Of a stretch of DNA of 64,000 nucleotides, positions 22,528 to 35,057 are shown one piece after another. The position numbers and the translations under genes are program-made. The notes below the pieces were generated by a model that did no database searches, was not told the origin of the DNA, and was given only the letters and a program-made list of their open reading frames with translations. Position 1 is the first letter of the stretch; each line of letters begins with the position of its first letter. This DNA comes from Nematostella vectensis (lineage: Eukaryota; Cnidaria; Anthozoa; Actiniaria; Edwardsiidae), in the NCBI RefSeq assembly GCF_932526225.1, contig NC_064039.1, positions 10,434,139-10,498,138 of the forward strand, given 5' to 3'.

Positions 22528-25500
22528 ATGACACTATTTAGGGTGTTGTATGGGGTGACTGCTGCTACTAGCTGTTTGTATGTATTCGGGGAGTACATTG
22601 CTGAATTTACAATGGTAAGTAAGAGATTAGCCGAGCGAGGGTCAGCGAGGTATGCTTAATCAAAGGTGACATGAACATAAGCTTATTTTCCGATCAGTAA
22701 TCAGTAGAAGCGTTTGGAAATTAACATTCTTATAAGTAAATCTAGAATTTATGTGAACTCTAAGGAGGAGAATTATGAAATGGTTTATGTGAATAATTTT
22801 ACACACCACTGACAGATAAATACTCTGACACTCCACTTGATTTCGCGCCTAAAACTCGCGTGACTTCCTTGGAATTATACATCAATTGCAAAACAAAACT
22901 CTGTTTATGAAACAATACTTGGCATTAAATACTACTCACCGCATCCATCATTTATTTCATATGTTCTTTAAAGTTTTTCTGATAGCCCTATCCTTCTCCA
23001 CGTTGTTGCAAATAGCGTGGTGTTTTCGTATCGAATATCTTGCTATTTGATCCGTGAACTTTTACAAACCAGACATCATCAAATTTCCATTATCATCGTA
23101 TCGGCTATTGAGAGCCTTTGCGGTGTTTTACAATTTTGTAAACTCAGGAGAATTTGCAGGATTTTCAAAGGGAATCGCGTCGAGATGCGATAAGACACAA
23201 AGACAGCTGTTTTTGCCGTATGGCGTGGAAAAGGTTCTAATTTAAACTTGCCCAAGGCAAAATACCAGATTAATCAATCATGAATGTTTTAAGTAAAATA
23301 TCGTAATCTTTACCTATTCAATTCAGAAGATAAATCCAAACAATGCTGAGTTCGTCTGAGGAAAACAAAAGAGGTGCTAATTGTTTACAAAATGATGAAA
23401 TGTATCAGGATGCCTTCGCTACTAATTACCACTAGATACAATTGCGAGATCAGAAGATAGACATAACTATATCATTTAGCTTTACTAACTATATCATTTA
23501 GCATTACTAACTATATCATTTAGCATTACTAACTATATCATTTAGCATTACTAACTATATCATTTAGCATTACTAACTATATCATTTAGCATTACTAACT
23601 ATATCATTTAGCATTAATAACTATATCATTTAGCATTACTAACTATATCATTTAGCATTACTAACTATATCATTTAGCATTACTAACTATATCATTTAGC
23701 ATTACTAACTATATCATTTAGCATTACTAATAATTAAGAGTTGCTTACCTGTTCTGGAAATATACTGCAGGCCTCTATATAAGCTCAGTGAGAAATATAT
23801 TGAAGGCCTCTCATAGGCACAGTTCTTTTGCACAGCACAATATGTTTAGGATGTGGAAGGTCGCCCAGACATGTAGAGCAATTCTGAAAGGGGAAAGGGG
23901 AAAAACAAAACAAAGGAAGTCTGAAAAAAATTAGGTACAAATTGGTTACAGCCCTAAGAATATTGATCAAACTAGCCCCCCCTCCCCCTCTCCCAATCTA
24001 CAGCACCTGAGAGCTTATGTGACCTTAAAACCCCTATAATACGCATAACTATTCACTACCGACACTCCTAGGTGCGTGTTTCATCTTGTTTTCCACTGTT
24101 TCAGCCACTGTTTCCACAATATTTAGGAAGGAAAGAACATAATGTAACGAAGAAAAGGACCAAGCAATGCGTGCTTCAGGATAAGGATCATTGACAAATA
24201 AAGATTGATGTTATCGGAAAAGATGTTGGTTTATTCCACACAATCACTCAAACTCAAAACTATTCTTTGTTTTATCACTAATAAGTACTATAACATGTAA
24301 TTAATAACCATGAAGCGAGAAGTCGAGGAGAATGTATGCAGAACACATATATATTTCGTTGCTATTGTTTGCAAATTCGACTCACAGCAAAACTTCTACA
24401 TATTGTGTGTTTCTCTAGCCTGCGTGCAGCCAAAAATTAAGCTGCACGCAGGCTATTGTTCCTCTTGCATTTTCGGGGTTGCATCGAGGCTCATCTTTGA
24501 ATCGAACCTGCTATTTTCATTCCCTCTATATGTGAATGAGTGGCTCAGAGTCTGAAAAACTTTGACTTCCAGGAAAACTTAACCCAAATTCCTTTGTAGT
24601 CGTTGTGATTGTTATCACGCAATGTGTCAAAATTCCCTATAGGCAAGATACTGGCATCTACACGAATCCAAAAAAGCGAAGGACAAAATCGAAGATTGTT
24701 CTTATCTTGTGTTAAAAATACTCATAAAACGCAAAAGGAATTCGGTATTGTTCTTGGACGTCAGTGAATAATTAATACAAGTTTCACAAACCTTTTTACA
24801 TACTTCAATTTCCTGTGACCATCGTCCTTCGGCTCGAGGGGGTAAAACCGCTTTCATATGACATCGCATAAATGCCAGCATATAGATCAATCTTAGAATT
24901 ATTTGCCAGGTATTGTTGCTAAACGATAAAGTAATAACTATTTAAACATATCGACAATTTTAACGTGATTTTAACAACGATGGAAGAGGTTTCTTAAAAG
25001 TTTTAAACAATTTGTAGACTTTCTATTTTAGCGCAGCGCTAAAATAAAGCCTCGATCTGATGTAGCTTTGGTTGCTTATGGGCCTTTAAGATTTTATCAC
25101 AGAAGAAGTCAACATACAGTGCTACTGACTACATTTAAATCACATGCTGGATTGTTTTCTTCCAAAGCTAGTTGGGCCATCTATGGAGCCAACTCTAAAC
25201 AACAGTTCTACCGAAAACATTGTTGTGACAGAGCATGTTACATCCCGGCTCAGGACTCTTCGCAGGTACATAGTCTGCTTGGTGCCCTGGATTTTTGGGG
25301 GTGTCATTGTCTCAAATTACAGTCCAGAGGCTTAGGTTTATACCTTAAATTATAATCTAGTGCCTCTGGTGTCCAAAATCAACTGATCCCTAAAAAGGTT
25401 GCTGATTTTCCCAGAAAAAAATGGGTAAGGGCCCATATTTTCTTAAAAGCTTTTATGGCTGCTTTTATAGAAGAATTCTGAGGCTCAGAAAAAACCAACA

Positions 25501-28500
25501 AATACAATCTCGTGATGGGATCTTTGAGGTTCCACACTGCTCCCACAATGACCAGAAAGAAAAACAAATAATAACCAATCATACTTACTACTCATACCTA
25601 TTGAAGAAAGTCTATAGTGGTCTTAATACATGCCTGCACTCATTAATTGTATTTATATATATATATATTTTTTTTTTCCTTTGTGGCAGGGGTGATATTG
25701 TTGTTGTGCGTTCCCCTCAAGACCCCAGGAATCTAGTGTGCAAGAGGATCACAGCGATGGTAACAGCCCCTTCTAATTTCTAGCTCCCTAAACCCCACAC
25801 AGCCTATTTTGTTGTTAATTTAAATGTGTATTATAGAATAGAATCAAAACTTATAGGAAAAAGTCAAGCCAAGGTGGGTGCAACTTGTGTTATCATGCAA
25901 TGGGAAAGCCCCATCCCAAATTTGAGCCTACAGGCATGTTATGCCAGCTGGGTGTACTGATGGTTGTGACATAACAGCTGGGTGTTCTGATGGTTGTGAC
26001 ATAACAGCTGGATGTACTGATGGTTGTGACATAACAGCTGGATGTACTAATGGTTGTGACATAACAGCTGGGTGTACTAATGGTTGTGACATAACAGCTG
26101 GATGTACTAATGGTTGTGACATAACAGCTGGATGTACTAATGGTTGTGACATAACAGCTGGGTGTACTAATGGTTGTGACATAACAGCTGGGTGTACTAA
26201 TGGTTGTGACATAACAGCTGGGTGTACTAATGGTTGTGACATAACAGCTGGATGTACTGATGGTTGTGACATAACAGTATAGTTATGCCAGCTTGGTGTT
26301 CTGATGGTTGTGACATAACAGTATAGTTATGCCAGCTTGGTGTACTGGGTATAGTTATGCCAGCTGGGTGTTCTGATGGTTGTGACATAACAGCTGGATG
26401 TACTGATGGTTGTGACATAACAGTATAGTTATGCCAGCTTGGTGTTCTGATGGTTGTGACATAACAGTATAGTTATGCCAGCTTGGTGTACTGGGTATAG
26501 TTATGCCAGCTGGGTGTACTAATGGTTGTGACATAACAGCTGGATGTACTAATGGTTGTGACATAACAGCTGGGTGTACTAATGGTTGTGACATAACAGC
26601 TGGGTGTACTAATGGTTGTGACATAACAGCTGGGTGTACTAATGGTTGTGACATAACAGCTGGGTGTACTAATGGTTGTGACATAACAGCTGGATGTACT
26701 AATGGTTGTGACATAACAGCTGGGTGTACTAATGGTTGTGACATAACAGCTGGGTGTACTAATGGTTGTGACATAACAGCTGGGTGTACTAATGGTTGTG
26801 ACATAACAGCTGGGTGTACTAATGGTTGTGACATAACAGCTGGATGTACTGATGGTTGTGACATAACAGCTGGGTGTACTAATGGTTGTGACATAACAGC
26901 TGGGTGTACTAATGGTTGTGACATAACAGCTGGATGTACTGATGGTTGTGACATAACAGCTGGGTGTACTAATGGTTGTGACATAACAGCTGGATGTACT
27001 GATGGTTGTGACATAACAGCTGGGTGTACTAATGGTTGTGACATAACAGCTGGGTGTACTAATGGTTGTGACATAACAGCTGGGTGTACTAATGGTTGTG
27101 ACATAACAGCTGGGTGTACTAATGGTTGTGACATAACAGCTGGATGTACTGGTGGTTGTGACATAACAGCTGGGTGTACTAATGGTTGTGACATAACAGC
27201 TGGGTGTACTAATGGTTGTGACATAACAGCTGGGTGTACTAATGGTTGTGACATAACAGCTGGATGTACTGATGGTTGTGACATAACAGCTGGGTGTACT
27301 AATGGTTGTGACATAACAGCTGGGTGTACTAATGGTTGTGACATAACAGCTGGGTGTACTAATGGTTGTGACATAACAGCTGGGTGTACTAATGGTTGTG
27401 ACATAACAGCTGGGTGTACTAATGGTTGTGACATAACAGCTGGGTGTACTAATGGTTGTGACATAACAGCTGGATGTACTGATGGTTGTGACATAACAGT
27501 ATAGTTATGCCAGCTTGGTGTTCTGATGGTTGTGACATAACAGTATAGTTATGCCAGCTTGGTGTACTGGGTATAGTTATGCCAGCTGGGTGTTCTGATG
27601 GTTGTGACATAACAGCTGGATGTACTAATGGTTGTGACATAACAGCTGGATGTACTGATGGTTGTAACATAACAGCTGGGTGTACTGACGGTTGTGACAT
27701 AACAGCTGGATGTACTGATGGTTGTGACATAACAGCTGGATGTACTGATGGTTGTGACATAACAGCTTGGTGTTCTGATGGTTGTGACATAACAGTATAG
27801 TTATGCCAGCTAGGTGTACTGGGTATAGTTATGGCAGCTGGGTGTACTGGGTATAGTTATGCCAGCTGGGTGTTCTGATGGTTGTGACATAACAGTATAG
27901 TTATGCCACTTATCGTTATGCCAGCTGGGTGTACTGGGTATAGTTATGGCAGCTGGGTGTACTGGGTATAGTTATGCCAGCTGGGTGTACTGGGTATAGT
28001 TATGCCAGCTTGGTGTACTGGGTATAGTTATGCCAGCTGGGTGTACTGGGTATAGTTATGCCAGCTGGGTGTACTGGGTATAGTTATGCCAGCTGGGTGT
28101 ACTGGGTATAGTTATGCCAGCTGGGTGTACTGGGTATAGTTATGCCAGCTGGGTGTACTGGGTATAGTTATGCCAGCTGGGTGTACTGGGTATAGTTATG
28201 CCAGCTGGGTGTACTGGGTATAGTTATGCCAGCTGGGTGTACTGGGTATAGTTATGGCAGCTGGGTGTACTGGGTATAGTTATGGCAGCTGGGTGTACTG
28301 GGTATAGTTATGGCAGCTGGGTGTACTGGGTATAGTTATGCCAGCTGGGTGTACTGGGTATAGTTATGCCAGCTGGGTGTACTGGGTATAGTTATGGCAG
28401 CTTGGTGTACTGGGTATAGTTATGCCAGCTGGGTGTACTGGGTATAGTTATGCCAGCTGGGTGTACTGGGTATAGTTATGGCAGCTTGGTGTACTGGGTA

Positions 28501-30242
28501 TAGTTATGCCAGCTGGGTGTAATGATGGTTGTGACATAACAGCTGGGTGTACTAATGGTTGTGACATAACAGTATAGTTATGCCACTTATCGTTATGCCA
28601 GCTGGGTGTACTGGGTATAGTTATGGCAGCTGGGTGTACTGGGTATAGTTATGCCAGCTGGGTGTACTGATGGTTGTGACTTATTGGAAAATGCATTTTT
28701 TCCTAGGCTGGGGATCTTGTCGATGATGGAGCAAGTGGTTATCTTAAGGTGTGTATTGCATTTTGTAGGGTATTTGTTTATGAGCTGGATGTTTGTTGAC
28801 AAGCGTATGTGCATCTAAATCCACAGAACATGGTTTGCACAAGCAAATCCACAAATCAATCAAATTGTTATTTTAGTTGAAAATGTAATGCAAATGATAA
28901 TTTGCCTGACATTTTAGGAAGGGGGGTGGGTAAGGGTGCTAAGATTTTAGATTTGTAGGGTAAACATTTTACTCAACTTGAAATGGCTGTTGGTTAGCTC
29001 ATTTTTTTTACCTTCTAGCTGATTACTATCCCTTGGCATGCACTATGATGAGAAATATTGTCCAGTGTATTCGTGGTACTGTGTTTCCCGGTGTATACAC
29101 TTTTTTACTCCAAAAATTACCTGTGCATTATAAGCGGAACCCATTGTTCTCAGTATGATAAAAAGCGGAAATCAATAGGAAAATGCAGTGATTCCATTGT
29201 AGGTGAGAAACAGTCACAAAATCTCTCAAAAATAACACAGTAAAAGGTATTTCAAACGAAGAATATCTTCAATTTCCTCATCATGTGTTTTGTAAGGGAA
29301 TAAGCCCCAAAACTCGCCAGAAAAACAGCAATTATTTATGCTTCCTTTGCGATTTTCTTGTTGTACTTGATACTTCTCTTTCTTGTTTGGTTGTTTCTCA
29401 TTTCCTTGTTTTTTGTTCGTTTTTCTATTGGGGTGCATATTATACGCGGGTTTTCAATTTTTTTTTAAAGGCCTTGAAAATTGGGGTCCGGATTATACGT
29501 GGGTGTGTGTTTATAATATACGCGGGGAAATTGGTTATTGGGTACCAATACGCTGCAACTCCTTGATTCAAGGTTCCAAAGGGACATATTTGGCTACTGG
29601 GTGACAACCAGGAGAACTCCACAGATTCCCGTGATTACGGCCCAGTACCATATGGACTAGTCCGTGGGAGAGTGTGCTACAAAGTAAGTTATACCCCTAG
29701 TTCTAAGTTATGCACCTACGCCTTTTGGCTTTAAAAGGTCAATTGAATTATTAACCTGTCTAAAATAAGGTTGCACTTGGAAAATCCATATGTCATAACC
29801 AAAAGTGCTTCATCTGTATCAAACAAATAAGTGTAATCAAAAGTGAATCTAGGCTTGAAGAATTTTGATGTTTTTTTTTTTTTTTTTTTGCCTTAAAACA
29901 TCCTCATGGCTTTCAGATTGCAGGATTTACCTATTTTTATGTTACCTCTGAGCATCTGTGGGTCAGGACACATGGATTCTCAGGTTTATTCTCGTTTATC
30001 TTTAAAGAGCCAACTAGAAAGCTTGATCAGCATTGCCTGCAAAGATCATTTCTGTGGAGTTTAAGAGGAGGCCAAAATGACAAAAATCTTTCTCTGCTCC
30101 AAAACTTCACAGAACACTTGCTCTCAGGCTAGATCAGCATGGCACTCTTTTTATACAAATTACATTTTTCCAGGTGTGGCCCTTGTCTGAGTTTGGAAAA
30201 ATAAAGAGTCCAGCGATATACGAAGAACAAAGCTTGCCATAG
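22528..30242 (+). CDS. IMMP1L: Mitochondrial inner membrane protease subunit 1
   Basis: Imp1-type signal peptidase (S26 family) of the mitochondrial inner membrane, which cleaves sorting signals from proteins delivered to the intermembrane space, in complex with IMMP2L. Six exons in phase: 22528-22614, 25168-25265, 25690-25759, 28707-28748, 29573-29683, 30174-30242, giving 158 residues against 166 in human. The N-terminal hydrophobic helix ([17 protein letters not shown]) precedes the catalytic serine in GPSMEPT (Ser34). The general-base lysine is Lys80 in [10 protein letters not shown]...[24 protein letters not shown] and GLVRGRV follow, and VWPLSEFG ends the protein. An in-frame ATG at 22474 offers a longer start; I chose 22528 because the human protein also starts close to its helix. 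Intron 1 has a 22-bp minisatellite and intron 3 a 2.7-kb minisatellite. Confidence 0.95.
23462..23735. repeat. 22-bp minisatellite in IMMP1L intron 1
   Basis: About 12 units of AACTATATCATTTAGCATTACT lie head to tail with almost no variation (one unit has AATAA). Such uniformity points to recent expansion. Confidence 0.95.
24415..24456. repeat. Perfect short hairpin in IMMP1L intron 1
   Basis: TAGCCTGCGTGCAGC (24418-24432) is followed, after nine bases, by its exact reverse complement. A 15-bp perfect stem with a short loop may be a folded MITE end or a cruciform-prone site; nothing shows a function. Confidence 0.85.
25934..28680. repeat. Two-unit minisatellite (30 bp and 28 bp) in IMMP1L intron 3
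   Basis: From 25934 to about 27800 the main unit is a 30-mer containing GGTTGTGACATAACAGCTGG and GTGTACTAAT. From about 27800 to 28660 a 28-mer containing GGGTATAGTTATGCCAGCTG dominates. The two share CAGCTGGGTGTACT. A compound block mixing both (...ACAGTATAGTTATGCCAGCTTGGTGT...) recurs at about 26270, 26420, 27497 and 28580, giving a higher-order pattern. Because 30 is a multiple of three, the first part is open in several frames on both strands; these frames are not genes. Confidence 0.97.
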
Positions 30243-31500
30243 CACCAAGAACAAGTATCAAGCTAAAATGACATTCACATGCTGGAATTCACTAAATAAG
30301 GGGAAAGGTGGCCGGAGATAGCTACAGACAGCTAGGCCCCAGTGACGATGGATAGATTGGCTTGATATCCTCATTCTTTTTAAGCCCTCATGAAATGTTG
30401 TTATAGATCATAACCCTGTAATCCACCCATGGATAAAATATTGCAAGGTTTCTTTCAATTTTTACACAGAAATAAGGGGTGAGGTTCAGAAAGCTATCAA
30501 GTTATTAGGTAAACCAGTTGCCTAAATACAGTACAGTTTTCCAATAATTTTTCAAGGTCAAGTTAAGAAAAAGCACATTTTTTTAAACATTTCTTTAAAC
30601 ATGAGAATCAATTTTCCATAGAAATTGCTTTTCATTCCCCATAAAACTGCAATTGTGCAGACAAAAAAGGTATACAAAAATGTATCATCTTGTAGTTTCT
30701 TGTTTGGATATATTCTGTTTTCTATTACTATTGCCCCCAAATATTGAACGATCTGTGAAAAAAAAAACTACTATATAGAACAATGTAGAGTTTTTATTTT
30801 AATAAAATACAAGAAAAGAGTTTGCCTTTTCTGTGTACAAATGACAAAAAAGCAACACTTAGCAAAAAGAAAAAAAGGGCTCAAAGCAAGCATAGTAAAG
30901 AATATTTTATTGAACTGCCTCACAAGACATTTCATAGGCTGTTAAAAAGCACTAAAAAGTACATTTCAAATAACTAAAAAAAAATTAATATAACTTGAAC
31001 TAAAACCATGGAAAAAAAAAGGAGCAAGAAGGGGCTGACAATTACATTATATGAGAATGTACAGTAAAGCAATGTACTGTAAGCAATCTGTTTTTTAAGC
31101 GAATGAAATAAGGGGTGAAAAATACCTTATTCTTTACAATAAAAAGTTATAAGTAATAAGTCTTATTACCTTATTCTTTACAATAAAAAGTTATAAGTAA
31201 TAAGTCTTATTATCAGGTGAGGGTCGAGATTTTATGAGTGTAAGTGAAGGTGATCATGCATTCTCTGTGGCTTAGGTCATTCAAAGATTCCTATAATTAA
31301 TTGTCTCTTAATCATATTTCTATTTATCCTTTGGACCATCAGACATCATCTAGAAAATGGAAAAAACACAAATTTTAAAACCATTGCTATATGGCATACC
31401 CTGGTCTCAGAATAAAAATGTAAGCAGCTAAGTGCAAGATTTTGGGACCTGAAAATGTGCGACATTTGTTCTTTTTTTTCTCCAGAACATTGAAATTTAC
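30243..31500. other. 3' intergenic region between convergent IMMP1L and LIN7
   Basis: AT-rich sequence holding the 3' ends of both genes. AATAAA-type signals occur on both strands (for example around 30802 and 31138). A unit of about 45 bp (CTTATTCTTTACAATAAAAAG...) is duplicated in tandem at about 31123-31212. No gene is seen. Confidence 0.6.
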
Positions 31501-34500
31501 CTATCGTTTACGAGAACCCCGCTGGCTGTTGAATCTTGCCTCCATTTCTTCAAGCACTGTTGAATTCATTGAAAATTGTTTAAGAATGAATTCAAGCTGA
31601 ATGTATTCAAATGTCAAACCAGGTTTACTTACATTTTGGTGTATACTTGACAACCAAGCGGACACTTCCTGCAAATCGGAGGGACCACAAACTTATTAGT
31701 ACTGAGTATTAGTTAGCTGAGGGAGGAGAGATGTCATGTTGATAAAGTATTTGACGACACTTCAATAAAAAATGACAAAGTATGAGGCACTTGCACTATG
31801 AACCCACAGTGCCTTAGTTGTGACAATAAATAAATCAACAGTCCATTATTATAACTATTCCATACGTGCCATTCTCTTGACCCAAAAAATGAGAAAATAG
31901 TTTCTTGTCTTTGGTTCTGAGATTATTGTCCAAAACATCAAATTCTCACTATAAACCAAGACTCCCCTACCCTGGGTACCAGAGGCTCAAGCTTTACTCG
32001 GACAACAAGAGCAACGAAGCTGGGGAAAACGAGTCCAGCTGTGAAGCGGCGGAGTGAAGCTCGAGCCTCTGGTACACAGGGTAAGAGTCCCCCTCCCCCC
32101 CCCCCCCAAAAAAAAAAAACAAGATTTCTGGCTGTTCAATCTTGTTTTTTGTTTGTTTGTTTTAGGATTGGGTTGGGTTTTTTGGTCTACTGTAAGTCTG
32201 AGAAATTTGATTCAAAATCTTAAACTACTACCTATTGTGATATGACATTTTCTCATACTGAAACTATAGTTATGCATCTTAGTTAAATAGACTGTGGGTA
32301 CTGACCTTGGGCCTCCTTGAGTAGGTCAACAGCTTTTTCATGGTTCTCGCCCTCAACACTCTGCGACAAAACACAAGGTCACCTCACACATACTGTAAAC
32401 CTGATGTCCTGATAATGCAGAATATAGAACATATGGCACAAAGTATTTTACATTATCTACTTTACTTACAACTCCATTCACTGAGAGAAGCTGGTCTCCA
32501 CGCTTCAGACCACCTTGTCTGTCATTGAATAAATTCATAATTATGTTAACAAATAAAAGAATAAAAGTGTCAAGTATCTCATTGAAACTGTACCTATCTG
32601 CTACTCCTCCAGGAATGATGCGGGAGATGTAGATTGGAGAATTTTGTTCACGTCCACCCATTACATTGAAGCCAAGGCCTTCATCAGTCTAAGAACCCCC
32701 AAAACGAAAATGTTAGATATTGATTAAACTCAGTTCATTTTAAAAATGGTCACAATTACAAAGGGGAAGAGAAAGGACAAAAAAACATGATACAGTACAT
32801 AAATCACTCTAAAGAAATCAAATTTACTTTTGAAGAAATTCTTAGAACTTTTGGATTCAATTTCATTGATAATATTGTGAACCATTCTCTCATACTGCAA
32901 GGTAGGTATAACCAAGATTCAAAAGTAGAAGCATGAAAATTGAAAAGTTGAATTAAGTTGAAGTTGAGCATTTTGGACCGGAAATGAGTTCTGAAAAGGA
33001 TATCACTTCATTCATTTTAACTGGGAATGGGACTTGATGATTTGTGTTATCCTTCAAAGTATACAACACTTCTTACTTCATCAAAGTATGATAGTTATTG
33101 CTTTCACATTGAAGCATGTTGTCAAGTTGAAATACACTTAATTTATTTTTCTGGGCTCTTTATTATGCTAATTTATATCTTGAAATGTTTCTGACACATG
33201 ATCAATCTGGATTTTGGATGAATACCTGGATAAGGGGTGGGACCCCAATTCTCCCATCAATTTTATACTTGTCCATCCCTAATATTTGATTAAACTGTTA
33301 TACAACCTAGAAGTTTCAAATGCTTCAACTTATTAACAAAACCATCCTGTGCTATGATTATGTGAGAACCAAAGTATTATCATAGAAGACTCTGCACCTT
33401 TGGCAGCTCTACTACTCTGGGATGAGCATGCCCCTCGCTAGCGGCAAAGGCAGCGATTGTCGCCTGCAAGATAAGGTTCAGTAGAAAGATGGTTTACCAG
33501 TAGTAAACCAATGTGTTTAAAACAAGGACTATGAATTCATACTATCATTGCTTGGGCATTTATTATCTGAAAAATCACTTGCTTCTTCTAACATAATACT
33601 CTTCGATTTGACAAAATTATTTTCCTGGTTCACATTAATTTTATTGATGTTGATTAAATCTGCTTATGTTGGTTAAGGTGCTGATTCCCTGTTATACGAT
33701 ATGCTGGTCTGTATCATCTGTTGTATCCTGGTTAAGAAATCCTGGTTAAGAAATTACTATCTATTGCGCCCTACCTTAGCTGTAGCTTGAGCTCTTAGCT
33801 CTGGACTGCCCTGAATTTCCACTGTCTCATAGACATGCTCATATACCTAACAATAATGACAACAGATTTTATCAAATTAAAGAAGGTTGATTAACCACTC
33901 CTTTGTTATTGTTTATATAATTGAAAATACAACTTTTTTTATACAAGGAAACTTTACAATAACAATCTAAGAATGAAATCTGTTGCATTATTTATGATTA
34001 TTAATTGAAAATATCTTGGTAACTTGCTTAAATGAGCTGATGGGAATGGATGCTTTGTGTAACTTGCCATTGAGCGGGAGTACTGTATATAATGACGGCA
34101 TGATGGCAAGCAATATAAAAAATGCATAGTTACAGCATTGTACTTTATATTAGTCAGATCATGATTATCTCCCATATATTTTACAGTTTTTGGGATCAAT
34201 TCATCTGTTGTTATACAGAGATCATTGTCAGATTGATTATTTGCATCTGAAATTTCCCCTGTATAGTGAAATTGGAAATTTACCTCTCTGATCGCCTGGC
34301 AGAACTCACTCTCTAACACCTTTTGCAGGGCTTGCAACTTAGCTGGGGGAATATTCCCATCTATTAAGGTCCAAGAAATGGTTAGAATCTGCACCATAAA
34401 CAAATAAATGTTAATCTGAATTAGATTACTGAGATCAGAACTTACTATTCTGTAATTTCTGCAGCAGTTCAACAGCTCTGTTAACATCTTTCAAGAAATA

Positions 34501-35057
34501 ACAAGAATGAATAATCATTTCAAATAAGTAAGACATACTGAACAAGAGGAATATCTATTGAATACTTAAGCGCCTTTTACACGAGGCCAATCAGTGTGTG
34601 CACCAATTTGCCAGAAGAATCCCAACTTCGTAAATACGAAGGAAGGATGAAGACAGGGATCATAAGTAACTGCATCTGTCTTTGTCTGTCATTTGTTTGC
34701 GGCGGTACAATCTTACTAGTAGCTCCAGAAGCAACTATCAATTCATATACAGAAACATACCCGCTAGGGGTGAATACTTGAAAAAAGGCAATTAAAACCA
34801 AATAATTATGTCCAATTCATTTCTCGCAGTAAAAACCACGAATCAATCATTCAAAGGCGAGCAAAGCCAAAACGTGACAACTCTGTTATGATGCCTGGAG
34901 GCGTTTCTTACTTCGTGATCATGACACATTATCGTCGATAAAAAACTACACTAAAGGGCTAGATAAACATACAATAAGCAAAAGAAAAAATGAGATTTTC
35001 ATGGTAGGTTTGACTGTGTTTACCTCGAGCGAGTGTGAGAGGTTCGGTGGCCGCCAT
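31501..35057 (-). CDS. LIN7: Lin-7 L27-PDZ scaffold protein
   Basis: LIN-7/Veli/MALS is a small adaptor that joins CASK/LIN-2 or MPP proteins through its L27 domain and binds C-terminal tails of receptors and channels through its PDZ domain at epithelial junctions and synapses. Ten exons in phase: 35024-35057, 34446-34487, 34284-34360, 33775-33846, 33398-33463, 32594-32688, 32470-32518, 32306-32360, 31633-31668, 31501-31556, giving 193 residues (vertebrate LIN7C about 197). The L27 part (about residues 12-65) reads [14 protein letters not shown]...[20 protein letters not shown]. The PDZ (about 92-175) has the GLGF loop at 101-104, [19 protein letters not shown] and [15 protein letters not shown]. 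The tail [18 protein letters not shown] is shorter than in vertebrates. Vertebrates have three paralogues; this is the single ancestral type. Confidence 0.96.

Noticed and set aside
26355-27494. Long minus-strand frame of 379 codons (repeating [10 protein letters not shown]) and the plus-strand frame at 26503-27504
   Set aside because: Both are produced by a 30-bp minisatellite whose length is a multiple of three; they lie inside an IMMP1L intron and have no family resemblance.
25934-28680. Array of short repeats as a possible CRISPR array
   Set aside because: There are no unique spacers, units are directly contiguous, and the context is an animal intron.
29060-29560. TATACGCGGG words as ends of a DNA transposon in an IMMP1L intron
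   Set aside because: The words recur (29447, 29515 and variants) but no clear pair of inverted ends or target duplication could be fixed, so no element is called.
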